Part shown: positions 8,110 to 17,079 of the stretch, piece after piece
Layout of the letters: each line of letters begins with the position of its first letter
How positions within the stretch are numbered: position 1 is the first letter of the stretch
Assembly: GCA_902494935.1 (NCBI GenBank)
Contig: CABUVH010000002.1
Location: 1-54,273 of the forward strand
DNA: 54,273 nt
Direction: 5' to 3'
Source of the DNA: an uncultured Collinsella sp.
GTDB lineage: Bacteria > Actinomycetota > Coriobacteriia > Coriobacteriales > Coriobacteriaceae
The notes under the pieces: model-generated
Database searches by the model: none
What the model was told of the DNA's origin: nothing
The model's input: the letters and a program-made list of their open reading frames with translations, nothing else
Made by a program: the position numbers and the translations under genes

Positions 8110-8174
8110 GCGAGATTTTTAAAAAAATGCCTAAAATGGCTCAGACTGCTGACAATTGGGAAACGGGGTGCGCC

Positions 8175-9197
8175 ATGGCGCAGATGAGGATTAAGGACAT
8201 TGCCGCCGAGGCGGGCGTGAGTCCGGCCACGGTCTCGCGCTATCTCAACAACCGCCCCGGGCAGATGACCGAGGAAACCCGTGCTCGCATTGCGGCGGTT
8301 ATCGAGCGCACCGGCTATCGCCCACGTGCCGCCGCGCGCAATCTGCGCAGCTCACGCACCAACCTCATCGGCGTGATCTTGGCCGACATCGCCAACCCGT
8401 TCTCCAGCGCCATGCTCGAGGGCCTTTCCGCTAGCGCCGCCGCGCGCGGCTGCTCGCTTATGACGGCCATTAGCGGCAACGATCCCGCTAAGGAAGCAGA
8501 GTCGCTCACCAGACTTATCGATGCCGGCGCGGACGGCCTGGTCGTCAACACCTGTGGAGGCAACGACGAGGCAATCGCCGCGGCAGCGGGGCGCCTGCCC
8601 GTTGTGCTGCTCGACCGCGATGTCGCCGACGGCGGCATCGATTTGGTGACATCTAACAACCGTGAGCTGGTCGCTGGCTTGGTAGACGCCTTGGCTGCTG
8701 CGGGCAGCGAGCGCCTGTGCCTGCTCACCGAGGCGAGCGACGACAGCCCCGTGCGTCGCGAGCGCGCCGAGGCCTTTACCGACGAGCTGTCGCGACGCGG
8801 CCTTGCCGGCGAGGTTGTCACCTTGGCTGATGGCGGTGCCACTGGCGTTGGCCGCTTGGACGAGACCATCCGCGGCTATGCGGGCAAAAGACTCGGCCTT
8901 ATCGCTGTCAACGGCCTGGTCTTCCTGCGCCTGACCGAGGCGCTGGCGCAGCTTGGTCCCTCGCTGCCGGCGGGGCTCAAGATCGCGACGTTTGACGATT
9001 ACCCCTGGAACCACGTGCTCTTTGGCGGCGTGACCACGGCCGCGCAGGACACCCTCACCATTGCCGAGCGCGTAGTCGAGCGTCTGTCCGAGCGTATCGA
9101 CGTCGTTACCACTACGGTGGGCGATGCCGCAAAGCTCGCCCCCAAGCGCATCGAGATCCCCGGCCACATCGAACACCGCGCTTCGACCTCGCGCTAG
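8175..9197 (+). CDS. LacI-family regulator, probably of kdgK-eda
   Basis: The 340-residue protein starts with a LacI helix-turn-helix and hinge (IKDIAAEAGVSPATVSRYLNN near 6-26, then TGYRPRAAARNLRSSRT) and continues as a periplasmic-binding-like sugar sensor (IGVILADIANPFSSAMLEG). ATG at 8175 follows a GGGGTG run; an ATG at 8127 has no ribosome site. It is divergent from kdgK, and two LacI-type operators lie between them, so control of the kinase-aldolase unit in response to KDG or KDPG is likely by analogy with KdgR-type repressors. Effector identity is inference. Confidence 0.9.
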   Translation: MAQMRIKDIAAEAGVSPATVSRYLNNRPGQMTEETRARIAAVIERTGYRPRAAARNLRSSRTNLIGVILADIANPFSSAMLEGLSASAAARGCSLMTAISGNDPAKEAESLTRLIDAGADGLVVNTCGGNDEAIAAAAGRLPVVLLDRDVADGGIDLVTSNNRELVAGLVDALAAAGSERLCLLTEASDDSPVRRERAEAFTDELSRRGLAGEVVTLADGGATGVGRLDETIRGYAGKRLGLIAVNGLVFLRLTEALAQLGPSLPAGLKIATFDDYPWNHVLFGGVTTAAQDTLTIAERVVERLSERIDVVTTTVGDAAKLAPKRIEIPGHIEHRASTSR

Positions 9198-9250
9198 CCG
9201 CTCGTTCGCAACGGCCTGTTCACACACGTTTTTTGAGCGCTTGATACGCT

Positions 9251-9284
9251 TTAACCCTGCGGAAACATTTTTCTGCGATAGTAT
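9251..9284 (+). promoter_or_regulatory. Possible GlnR box and promoter of the glnA-like gene
   Basis: TTAAC at 9251-9255, six bases, then GAAAC at 9262-9266 fits one unit of the actinobacterial GlnR pattern gTnAC-n6-GaAAC. TAGTAT at 9279-9284 may be the -10. The second GlnR unit is not convincing. Confidence 0.35.
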
Positions 9285-9331
9285 CTGCGATATAGACCAG
9301 TCGAAACCCGCCCGAAAGAAAGGGGAGCGAC

Positions 9332-10669
9332 ATGAACCAGCAGAACATCGATTACGTACTCCGCTCCGTAGAGCAGCGTGACATCCGCTTTGTGCGTCTG
9401 TGGTTTGTCGACATTCTCGGCCGCCTCAAGAACTTTGCCATTAGCCCCGAGGACCTCGAGGTCGCTTTTGAGGAGGGTATTGGCTTTGACGGCTCCGCTA
9501 TCGAGGGCTTTGCCACGCCCGAGGAAGCCGACATGCTCGCATTCCCCGATGCTTCGACCTTCCAGATCCTGCCGTGGCGCCCGAGCCATAACGGCGTTGC
9601 CCGCGTGTTCTGCGACGTGTGCACTCCCGATCGCAAGCCGTTTGCCGGCGACCCGCGCGATGCGTTGCGCCGCATGTTCTACAAGGCCGAGAAGGCCGGC
9701 TATCTGCTCAACGTGGGCGCCGAGCTGGAGTACTACTACTTCCCCGACGAGCACACCCCCGAGCCGCTCGACAACGTGGGCTACTTCGATCTTTCGGTGA
9801 GCGACGCCGCCCGCGACCTGCGTCGCAACACGGTCCTCACGCTCGAGAAGATGTCCGTGCCCGTGGAGTACACCTTCCACGCCGCCGGCCGCTCGCAACA
9901 CGGCATGAGCCTGCGCCACGCCGAGGCCCTGAGCATGTCCGACGCCATCACCACGGCCAAACTCATCATTAAGCAGCAGGCCTACGAGAGCGGTTGCCAT
10001 GCCTCCTTTATGCCCAAGCCGTTGGCGGGCGAGGATGGCAGCGCCATGTTTTTGCATCAGTCGCTGTTCGACCACGACGGCAACAACGTCTTTTGGGGCG
10101 AGGATGACGAGAAGTACCACCTCTCCGATATCGCCAAGCACTACATGGCCGGCATCCTGGCGCACGCGCGCGAGATTAGCGCCATCACCAACCCCACGGT
10201 CAACTCGTACAAGCGCATCACCACGGGCGGCGACTCCGTGCCACAGTACGCCACGTGGGGCCTGCGCAACCGCGCGAGCATGGTCCGCATCCCGGTCTAC
10301 AAGCCTGGCAAGCAGCTGTCCACGCGCATCGAGCTGCGCAGTCCCGATCCCATGGCCAATCCGTACCTGGTCAACGCCGTTACGCTGGCGGCTGGTCTGG
10401 ACGGCATCGAGCGCAAGCTGGAACTCCCGCCCGAGGCAACGGCCGAGACGCTCAAGCTTACCGACCGTCAGATGCTCGAGGCCGGCTACACGCCGCTGCC
10501 GCGCTCGCTCAAAGAGGCGCTCGACGTGTTTGAGGACTCGCAGTTTATGAAGGATGCCCTCGGCGAGCACATCCACGGCTTCTTCCTCAAAAAGAAGCGC
10601 GACGAGTGGCATAAGTTTGAGTCCACGATCACCGAGTGGGAGATCAAGCACTACCTGGCGAACTCCTAA
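9332..10669 (+). CDS. Glutamine synthetase family protein (GSI-like) with altered active site
   Basis: The 445-residue protein aligns along its whole length with GSI-alpha enzymes: GFDGSAIEGF near 51-60, GAELEYYYF near 129-137, ASFMPKPL, ITNPTVNSYKRI and STRIELRSPDP. No adenylylation tyrosine is apparent. The region that normally reads HHEVAPGQHEI is FHAAGRSQHGM (182-192), so two metal-binding glutamates become A184 and G191, and the GSGMH histidine is F240. The metal ligands E131, E133 and E334 remain. Classical ATP-dependent glutamine synthesis is therefore uncertain; a different amine or acid substrate, or a regulatory role, is possible. GAAAGAAAGGGGAG precedes the ATG. A GlnR-like regulator follows 50 bp downstream. 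Confidence 0.85.
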   Translation: MNQQNIDYVLRSVEQRDIRFVRLWFVDILGRLKNFAISPEDLEVAFEEGIGFDGSAIEGFATPEEADMLAFPDASTFQILPWRPSHNGVARVFCDVCTPDRKPFAGDPRDALRRMFYKAEKAGYLLNVGAELEYYYFPDEHTPEPLDNVGYFDLSVSDAARDLRRNTVLTLEKMSVPVEYTFHAAGRSQHGMSLRHAEALSMSDAITTAKLIIKQQAYESGCHASFMPKPLAGEDGSAMFLHQSLFDHDGNNVFWGEDDEKYHLSDIAKHYMAGILAHAREISAITNPTVNSYKRITTGGDSVPQYATWGLRNRASMVRIPVYKPGKQLSTRIELRSPDPMANPYLVNAVTLAAGLDGIERKLELPPEATAETLKLTDRQMLEAGYTPLPRSLKEALDVFEDSQFMKDALGEHIHGFFLKKKRDEWHKFESTITEWEIKHYLANS

Positions 10670-10719
10670 TCGCGCTGGCTTGTTCCAGTACGATTGAGCT
10701 CATTTCTTTGGAGGCCGAT

Positions 10720-11382
10720 ATGTCCGAAAAGAGTGCCCTGTTCATGGCGCGCACGACGCGCTTCCACGAGTTTGCCCGCAGCTTGACGACCACCCTGGGT
10801 GTCGAGGTGAGCCTGGCCACCCCCGATTCGCCGACTGCGGCGCACGACTTTGACCTGCTGATCCTCGATTGCGATGGCATCCGCAGCGACCGCATCGATC
10901 AGATTGCCAAGTGGCTTGACGATCGCGGCGGCGTCCCCATGTTGGTGATCGTCGATGACGAGGCGCTCGGTACCTTGCGCCTGCCGAATCACGCGCATGC
11001 CGACTTTGTATGTCCCACGGCAACGCCCAATGAGCTCAAGGCTCGCGCGCAGCGTCTGATGGGCGAGGAGGAGACCGTCACCGCCGACGATGTGCTCAAC
11101 ATCGATAACCTCGAGATTAACCTGGCCACCTACCAGGTGACACTCGATAACGAGCCCATCGACCTGACGCTGATGGAGTACTCGCTGCTGAGCTTTTTGG
11201 CGACGCATCCCAACCGTGCCTACAGCCGCGAGGTGCTGCTGCACCGCGTGTGGGGTTTTGAGTACTGCGGCGGCACCCGTACCGTTGACGTGCACATTCG
11301 ACGCATCCGCTCCAAGGTGGGCCCGCAAATCGCGGCGCACATCACCACCGTCCGCGGCGTGGGCTATCTGTTTAAGGACTAG
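10720..11382 (+). CDS. OmpR-type orphan response regulator, GlnR-like
   Basis: The 220-residue protein has an atypical receiver (1-115) and an OmpR winged helix (about 122-220: LTLMEYSLLSFLATHPNRAYSRE, then TRTVDVHIRRIRSKVG and TTVRGVGYLFKD). In the receiver, D50 (LLILDCDG) is present, but the N-terminal acidic pair and the conserved lysine before the last helix (here FVCPTA) are missing, and no histidine kinase gene is adjacent. That combination is known from the actinobacterial nitrogen regulator GlnR, which works without phosphorylation. The neighbouring glnA-like gene with a GlnR-box-like promoter fits that role. GGAGG before ATG 10720 fixes the start. Assignment as GlnR is inference. Confidence 0.82.
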   Translation: MSEKSALFMARTTRFHEFARSLTTTLGVEVSLATPDSPTAAHDFDLLILDCDGIRSDRIDQIAKWLDDRGGVPMLVIVDDEALGTLRLPNHAHADFVCPTATPNELKARAQRLMGEEETVTADDVLNIDNLEINLATYQVTLDNEPIDLTLMEYSLLSFLATHPNRAYSREVLLHRVWGFEYCGGTRTVDVHIRRIRSKVGPQIAAHITTVRGVGYLFKD

Positions 11383-11389
11383 ATTTCCG

Positions 11390-11416
11390 CCACAAAGGGG
11401 ACAGGCACCTTTGTGG
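11390..11416. repeat. CCACAAAGG-type palindrome, copy 1
   Basis: CCACAAAGG and CCTTTGTGG frame the core GGACAGGCA. Located 8 bp after the regulator stop and followed by TGGTTTT, it could act as a terminator. Four further copies are in this window. Confidence 0.75.
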
Positions 11417-11535
11417 TGGTTTTGCCGTAGGCCGGGTCCTTTCGGGTCTGCAGCAGAACTTAAGCCTTCCTAAAAGATTGCGTTCTCATACACTTGCGCC
11501 CGCATATTGGGGTACAACTCAACGTGAACAATGAT

Positions 11536-11563
11536 GGCCCGCCACACGTTTGGCGGGCCTTTG
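11536..11563 (+). terminator. Hairpin before the HtrA gene
   Basis: GGCCCGCC (11536-11543) pairs with GGCGGGCC (11552-11559) and is followed by TTTGG. It lies 26 bp before the htrA-like start codon, so it may be a terminator of upstream transcription or part of the leader. Confidence 0.5.
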
Positions 11564-11588
11564 GTTATTTGACGAAAGGATCGCAGCT

Positions 11589-13052
11589 ATGAGCGAGTAC
11601 GATTCCCAGCGTCCCCAGGATGCGGGCAACGCCGGCGAGACCCAACAGCAGCCGCGTGTGCAGGTAGAGTCGACGCCTGCCGATGGCAACAACATTCCTT
11701 ACGTGCAGGCCTACGACACGCAGACCGGAAAGCCGCTGGGCAGCCAGCAGGTTGTAAACAAGCACACAGTGGTCAAGACCAAGACCAAAAAGCTGCCGAT
11801 CTTTATTACGGCACTCGCCGGCTGTGCATGCGGCGCCCTGCTGGTCATTGCGCTCATTATGAGTGGCACGCTCAACATTGGCGGCGGAAAGAATGCCGTG
11901 ACGGCGGGTGCTTCGGGTTCGTCGACGCAAAAGATTACGATCGACTCCGAGGACACCACACTTGCCGAGGCCGTTTCTGCTAAGGCATTGCCCTCCGTGG
12001 TTTCCATTACCGCCACTTCGAGCGGCGGCCAGAATGGCTCGCTTTCGCAGTCTGCCGACGAGTCGGACAGCTCGGGTAGCGTCGGCTCGGGCGTAGTACT
12101 CGATACCGAGGGCCACATCCTCACCAACAACCACGTGGTCGATGGCTATGACCAGTACGTGGTGACCATGGACGACGGCACCACCTACGAGGCCGAGTTT
12201 GTGGGCAACGATGCTTCGAGCGACCTGGCCGTCATCAAGCTCAAGGACGCCGATGCCTCCAAGCTCACGCCGATTGAGATCGGTGATTCCTCCAAGCTCA
12301 ACGTGGGAGAGTGGGTCATGGCCATCGGCTCGCCGTTCGGCAACGAGCAGTCTGTCTCCACGGGTATCGTGTCGGCGCTGTATCGCTCCACGGCTATGAG
12401 CTCTACCAACGGTAACACCATCTATGCCAACATGATCCAGACCGATGCCGCCATCAACCCGGGCAACTCCGGTGGCGCGCTCGTCAACGACAATGGTGAG
12501 CTGGTGGGCATCAACTCGCTCATCGAGAGCTACTCGGGCTCCAGCTCGGGTGTGGGCTTTGCCATTCCCGTCAACTACGCCAAGAACATTGCCGACCAGA
12601 TCATCGACGGTAAGACGCCGGTGCACCCGTACCTGGGCGCCACGCTTTCGAGCGTCAACGCGCTCAACGCCCGCACCAACAAGCTGAGCACCGATAGCGG
12701 CGCGTATGTGGCGAGCGTCGTTGAGGATGGCCCTGCTGCCAAGGCCGGCATCCAGGAGGGCGATGTCATTACCAAGCTGGGCGACGACGAGATTACGAGT
12801 GCCGATGGCCTGATCATCGCCCTGCGCAGCCACGAGGTGGGCGAGAAGGTCGAGATCACGCTCATGCGCGGCAAGGAAGAGAAGAAGGTCACCGTCGAGC
12901 TGGGCTCCGATGAGGAGCTGCAGAACCAGCAGCAGGACGACAGCGCGACCGACACCGGCAACGGCGGTATTACCGACGAGCAGCTGCGCCAGTATCTGGA
13001 GGAGCTGTTGGGCCAGCAGGGCCAGGGCCAAGGCTACGGTCAGGGTTTCTAG
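11589..13052 (+). CDS. Membrane-anchored HtrA/DegP-type serine protease with PDZ domain
   Basis: The 487-residue protein has a hydrophilic cytoplasmic N-terminus, one membrane segment (about 69-92), a trypsin-like domain and a C-terminal PDZ domain (about 355-450). The triad is visible: H182 (TNNHVVDGY), D212 (SSDLAVIKL), S294 (NPGNSGGALVN). A Q/G-rich tail (GQQGQGQGYGQGF) ends it. As in other Gram-positive HtrA proteins, the protease would face outward and clear misfolded exported proteins. GAAAGGA precedes ATG 11589. It is followed by a strong terminator, so it is probably monocistronic. Confidence 0.93.
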   Translation: MSEYDSQRPQDAGNAGETQQQPRVQVESTPADGNNIPYVQAYDTQTGKPLGSQQVVNKHTVVKTKTKKLPIFITALAGCACGALLVIALIMSGTLNIGGGKNAVTAGASGSSTQKITIDSEDTTLAEAVSAKALPSVVSITATSSGGQNGSLSQSADESDSSGSVGSGVVLDTEGHILTNNHVVDGYDQYVVTMDDGTTYEAEFVGNDASSDLAVIKLKDADASKLTPIEIGDSSKLNVGEWVMAIGSPFGNEQSVSTGIVSALYRSTAMSSTNGNTIYANMIQTDAAINPGNSGGALVNDNGELVGINSLIESYSGSSSGVGFAIPVNYAKNIADQIIDGKTPVHPYLGATLSSVNALNARTNKLSTDSGAYVASVVEDGPAAKAGIQEGDVITKLGDDEITSADGLIIALRSHEVGEKVEITLMRGKEEKKVTVELGSDEELQNQQQDDSATDTGNGGITDEQLRQYLEELLGQQGQGQGYGQGF

Positions 13053-13078
13053 CGAGCCGTATTGCACATACCGATGCC

Positions 13079-13119
13079 AGAGGGGGCTGTTCCGCCAACG
13101 CGGGACAGCCCCCTCTTTT
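13079..13119 (+). terminator. Strong terminator after the HtrA gene
   Basis: AGAGGGGGCTGT at 13079-13090 pairs with ACAGCCCCCTCT at 13105-13116 and is followed by a T run. Confidence 0.9.
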
Positions 13120-13124
13120 CTTAT

Positions 13125-13155
13125 TGATCCGTTGGGGACGGAGGAAAACGGATCA
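13125..13155. repeat. TGATCCGTT palindromic repeat, copy 1
   Basis: TGATCCGTT (13125-13133) and AACGGATCA (13147-13155) frame a GGGGACGGAGGAA core. The reverse complement closely resembles 19069-19099, inside an ABC transporter gene. Confidence 0.6.
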
Positions 13156-13303
13156 TTTAAGAGTTGATGAGAGCATGGTTTAATCGCGCGATCCACCCCA
13201 GTCCGTCGACTGCCGATTCGGTGCGGTTTGAGACCGCTATTCGGCCCCGTTGCGACCGGTGGTACTCTTGTATCCGTTTGAAATCGAGCGAAGGAGTGCC
13301 GCT

Positions 13304-15532
13304 ATGGAGCAATCGAGCCTGTTTGGTGACGGCGTGGACATCGATACCGAAACGCCCGCGAGCGTGGATGCCGCTGCACCGGCCGATGCCCGTGCCCAGG
13401 CGGCGGCGCGTGCGGCTGAGCTGCGCCATGAGCTCGATTACCACGCCTATCGCTACTACATGCTCGATGCGCCCGAGATCACGGACGCCGCCTTTGACAA
13501 AATGCTCGTTGAGCTGCAGGAAATCGAGGCGACCTATCCCGACCTGGTGACGTCCGACAGCTATACCCAGCGCGTGGGCGGCTACGTGAGCGAGCAGTTT
13601 ACGCCGGTCACGCATATGGCGCGCATGTATTCCATGGACGATGCCATGGATCTGGACGAACTCGACGCGTGGCTCCAGCGCACCGAGGATGCACTCGGTG
13701 CCGGTAGCGTCACCTATACCTGCGAGCTTAAGATCGACGGCCTGGGCGTGGCGCTTACCTACCAAAACGGCACCTTCGTGCGCGCGGCCACGCGCGGCGA
13801 TGGCACCACGGGCGAGGACGTGTCGCTCAACGTCCGTACCATCAAGGATGTGCCCATGCACCTGTCCGAGCCGGCGCTCGCCCACATGGGCGCCGACCGC
13901 GAGCGCACCATTGAGGTACGCGGTGAGGTCTATATGCCCAAGGGCAGCTTTGTTCGTCTGAACGACGAGGCCGATGCCGAGGGGCGCGACCCCTTTGCCA
14001 ACCCGCGCAACGCCGCCGCCGGCAGCCTGCGTCAGAAAGACCCCAAGGTCACGGCGCGCCGCGACCTGGCCACCTTTATCTATGCCATCGCCGATACCGA
14101 CCCGCTGCACGTCCACAGCCAGCGCGAGTTTCTGGACTGGCTTCGTAGCGCCGGCTTTAGCGTCAACCCCAACGTGGCTCGTTGCGCCGCGCCGGCCGAG
14201 GTTCACGAGTTCTGCGCCCAGGCCCTCGAGCATCGCGGTGACCTGGACTACGACATCGACGGCGTGGTCGTAAAGGTCGACAGCTTCCAGCAGCAGCTCG
14301 ACCTGGGCTTTACCGCCCGCGCACCACGCTGGGCCATTGCCTTTAAGTTCCCGCCCGAGGAAAAACAGACCGTCCTGCGCGAGATTCGCATCCAGGTGGG
14401 CCGCACCGGTGTGCTCACGCCGGTCGCCGAGTTCGACCCGGTGACGGTTGCCGGCTCCACCATCGCGCGCGCCACGCTACACAACATCGACGAGATCCGT
14501 CGCAAAAACGTGCGCGAGGGCGACACTATCATCGTGCACAAGGCGGGCGACGTGATTCCCGAGGTTGTGGGCCCGGTGCTCGATAAGCGCCCGGCTGATT
14601 CGGTCGACTGGCACATGCCCGAGGTCTGCCCCGTGTGCGGTAGTCCCGTGGTCCACGAGGACGGCGAGGTTGCCTACCGCTGCGTCTCCATCGATTGCCC
14701 CGCGCAGCTCAAGGAGCGCCTGCTTCACTGGGTGAGCCGCGGCTGCATGGACGTCGACGGCCTGGGCGACGAGATCGTCGACAAGATGATCGCCGCCGGC
14801 CTTATCCACGATGTCGCGGACTTCTACCAGCTCACGGTCGACGACATCGCCGGACTGGACACGGGGCGCACCTATGCCAGCCCCAACAGCAAAAAGGGCG
14901 TCAAGAAGGGTGACCCCATTCCGGTAGGCCTCAAGACGGCCGAGAAAATCATCGCCGAGCTCAACAAGTCCAAGAGCCAGCCGCTCGGTCGCGTGCTGTT
15001 TGCCCTGGGTATCCGCCACGTGGGCAAGAGCGTGGGCGAGGTCATCGCCGAGCGATTCCTGTCGATTGACAAGCTCGTCTTGGCGAGTGAAGAGGATATC
15101 GCCGAGTGCGAGGGCATCGGTCCCAAGATTGCGGCGAGCGTCAAGCAGTTCCTGGCCGTGCCCGAGAACCTTGCCGTGCTGGAGCGCCTGCGTCAGGCGG
15201 GTCTGTCGCTCGAGGTCGACTTGGGTGCCGCGCACGCGCAAGCCGCAGCCGACGCTGGCGTGGCGGGCGAGCTCGCCGACGCACAGCCGCTTGCGGGTCT
15301 GACCTTCGTGCTCACCGGCACGCTCGTCAACCGCACGCGCGACGAGGCGGGCGCGGCGCTCAAGGTGCTCGGCGCCAAGGTCTCGGGCAGTGTGTCAAAG
15401 AAGACGAGCTATCTGGTCGCCGGTCCCAAAGCGGGCTCCAAGCTTACCAAGGCCGAGCAGCTGGGCGTACCCGTGCTGGATGAGGACGCGCTCGAGCAGA
15501 TCTTGGCTACTGGTCAGGTGCCCCAGGCATAA
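13304..15532 (+). CDS. ligA: NAD-dependent DNA ligase LigA
   Basis: The 742-residue protein has the complete bacterial LigA layout: Ia domain (YHAYRYYMLDAPEITDAAFD), nucleotidyltransferase with lysine K143 in CELKIDG, OB fold, a four-cysteine zinc finger (CPVCGSPV, then CVSIDCPAQ), helix-hairpin-helix repeats (ALGIRHVG, ECEGIGPKIA), and a C-terminal BRCT domain (LTGTLVNRTRDEAG). It is longer than the common 670 residues, with an Ala/Asp-rich N-terminal extension of about 35 residues and a short insert before BRCT. AAGGAG precedes ATG 13304. It seals nicks during replication and repair. Confidence 0.97.
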   Translation: MEQSSLFGDGVDIDTETPASVDAAAPADARAQAAARAAELRHELDYHAYRYYMLDAPEITDAAFDKMLVELQEIEATYPDLVTSDSYTQRVGGYVSEQFTPVTHMARMYSMDDAMDLDELDAWLQRTEDALGAGSVTYTCELKIDGLGVALTYQNGTFVRAATRGDGTTGEDVSLNVRTIKDVPMHLSEPALAHMGADRERTIEVRGEVYMPKGSFVRLNDEADAEGRDPFANPRNAAAGSLRQKDPKVTARRDLATFIYAIADTDPLHVHSQREFLDWLRSAGFSVNPNVARCAAPAEVHEFCAQALEHRGDLDYDIDGVVVKVDSFQQQLDLGFTARAPRWAIAFKFPPEEKQTVLREIRIQVGRTGVLTPVAEFDPVTVAGSTIARATLHNIDEIRRKNVREGDTIIVHKAGDVIPEVVGPVLDKRPADSVDWHMPEVCPVCGSPVVHEDGEVAYRCVSIDCPAQLKERLLHWVSRGCMDVDGLGDEIVDKMIAAGLIHDVADFYQLTVDDIAGLDTGRTYASPNSKKGVKKGDPIPVGLKTAEKIIAELNKSKSQPLGRVLFALGIRHVGKSVGEVIAERFLSIDKLVLASEEDIAECEGIGPKIAASVKQFLAVPENLAVLERLRQAGLSLEVDLGAAHAQAAADAGVAGELADAQPLAGLTFVLTGTLVNRTRDEAGAALKVLGAKVSGSVSKKTSYLVAGPKAGSKLTKAEQLGVPVLDEDALEQILATGQVPQA

Positions 15533-15560
15533 GGCATCAATAATAGTCAAATTGAAAAAT

Positions 15561-15596
15561 CGCCCGGAAGCACGATGCTTTCCGGGCGGTTCTTAT
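15561..15596 (+). terminator. Terminator after ligA
   Basis: CGCCCGGAA at 15561-15569 pairs with TTCCGGGCG at 15580-15588 and is followed by GTTCTTATTT. Confidence 0.8.
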
Positions 15597-15690
15597 TTGG
15601 ACGGGGCAACCGACACAGTGATTTGCGTCACTTAGGTCGCCGGGTCGTCGCTGATGATGTCGTCGATGAGGGCGATTTCGCGTTGCCCCG

Positions 15691-17037
15691 CTACGCCATC
15701 AGTTTGTCAAAAGCTCCGCGGCGGTTGAGCGCGGTAAACGCGACGACGCAAATGACCGCCGACAGAATCGACCCGCACGGCGAAGCGATGCCCATGGGAA
15801 ACAACGTATCGGAATAAGCGTTCGACAGCAGCCAGGCGCCGGGCACGCGAATGAGCGCAACGGCCAGCACGTTGTGCGCAAAGCCGATGTAGCTCTTGCC
15901 ATACGCAGCGAAAAAGCCGCTAAAGCAAATGTGGATGCCGGCAAAAATCGCATCGAAAATGTAGCTGCGCATATAGCCAGTACCGGCGGCGACTACTGCA
16001 GCGTCCTTGGCAAAAAAGCCAATAAACGCCGGTGCCACCAGCCACATCAGCACTGTGATCAGGCAGCCGTACACCACCGAGATGGTCATGGCATCTTTGA
16101 GCACCTGACGCGCGCGGTCGCCCTTGCCCGCGCCGGCATTTTGCGCCGTGAGCGCGCTGACGGTGGCGCCCATGGAGCTCGGCACAATGAACAAAAAGCT
16201 GATCATCTTTTCGACCAGGCCTACGGCGGCGGCGTCGACCAGGCCGCGGTGGTTGGCGATGACGGTGATAAACATAAATGCCACCTGAATACAGCCGTCC
16301 TGCACGGCCACGGGCACGCCGATCTTAAGGATGCTGCCGAGCACCTCGGGCTGGGGGCGCAGGTCGCTGCGCTTAACATGGATGTTCGTGCGGCGGCTCT
16401 TAAGCCACACGAGTGCGAGGGCAACGCTGGCCGTCTGCGCGGTCACCGTGCCGAGCGCCGCGCCCACGGGGCCGAGCCCCATGTGGCCGATAAATAGAAA
16501 GTCGAGTGCGATGTTGATGATGCATGCCACGCCAATCACGTACATGGGCGAGCGCGAATCGCCCAGGCCGCGAAAGATGGCCGAGAGAATGTTGTATGCG
16601 GCGATAAACGGAATGCCGACAAAGCAGATACGCAGGTAGGCGGCGGTGCCTTCGACCGCCTCGGGCGGCGTGCCAATGAGCGCCACAACCTGCGGGCATA
16701 GTGCAAACAAGATGACGGCCAGTACCACCGAGACGCCCATAAACAGCGTAATGGTGTTGCCGATGGCGGTCTCGGCGCGATCGAAGCGACGCGAGCCCAC
16801 GGCGTGGCCGACGATGACCGTCGTTCCCATGGCCAGGCCCACGAGCGTCACGGTAATGATGTAGAGCGTCTGTGCGCCATTGCCCACGGCGGTGATGCCG
16901 GCGGCGCCGCTAAACTGTCCCATCATGTACAGGTCGGCCATGCCGTAGAGCATCTGCAAAAAGTACGAGAGCATATAAGGCAGGGCAAAGACCGCGATGG
17001 TCTTGAGGACATTGCCGCGTGTGAGGTCGTGTTCCAT
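15691..17037 (-). CDS. MATE-family multidrug/Na+ efflux protein
   Basis: The 448-residue protein has about 12 membrane segments in two related halves, as in MATE transporters (MatE domains about 12-170 and 235-395). Typical stretches are ALPYMLSYFLQMLYGMADLYMMGQF, AVGNGAQTLYI and IFRGLGDSRSPMYV. It would expel drugs or metabolites using a Na+ or H+ gradient. The ATG at 17037 begins 43 bp downstream of a promoter with the hallmarks of MerR control, so expression is probably drug-induced. No MerR gene lies in this window. Substrates cannot be predicted. Confidence 0.92.
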   Translation of the reverse strand: MEHDLTRGNVLKTIAVFALPYMLSYFLQMLYGMADLYMMGQFSGAAGITAVGNGAQTLYIITVTLVGLAMGTTVIVGHAVGSRRFDRAETAIGNTITLFMGVSVVLAVILFALCPQVVALIGTPPEAVEGTAAYLRICFVGIPFIAAYNILSAIFRGLGDSRSPMYVIGVACIINIALDFLFIGHMGLGPVGAALGTVTAQTASVALALVWLKSRRTNIHVKRSDLRPQPEVLGSILKIGVPVAVQDGCIQVAFMFITVIANHRGLVDAAAVGLVEKMISFLFIVPSSMGATVSALTAQNAGAGKGDRARQVLKDAMTISVVYGCLITVLMWLVAPAFIGFFAKDAAVVAAGTGYMRSYIFDAIFAGIHICFSGFFAAYGKSYIGFAHNVLAVALIRVPGAWLLSNAYSDTLFPMGIASPCGSILSAVICVVAFTALNRRGAFDKLMA

Positions 17038-17079
17038 GGGCGGGGCACTTTCTGGCTGGGTTTGTTTACGTACCAGTGT

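Noticed and set aside
9251..10651. Long open frame on the minus strand opposite the glnA-like gene
   Set aside because: It is a product of high-GC codon use in the real gene; it has no ribosome site and no recognisable domain. The same holds for long antisense frames opposite the ABC, carB, dnaB and pilin genes.
15605..15690. Possible end of another gene after ligA (minus-strand residues such as IALIDDIISDD)
   Set aside because: The frame opens only about 20 codons before its stop and has no start or ribosome site; too little to support a gene.
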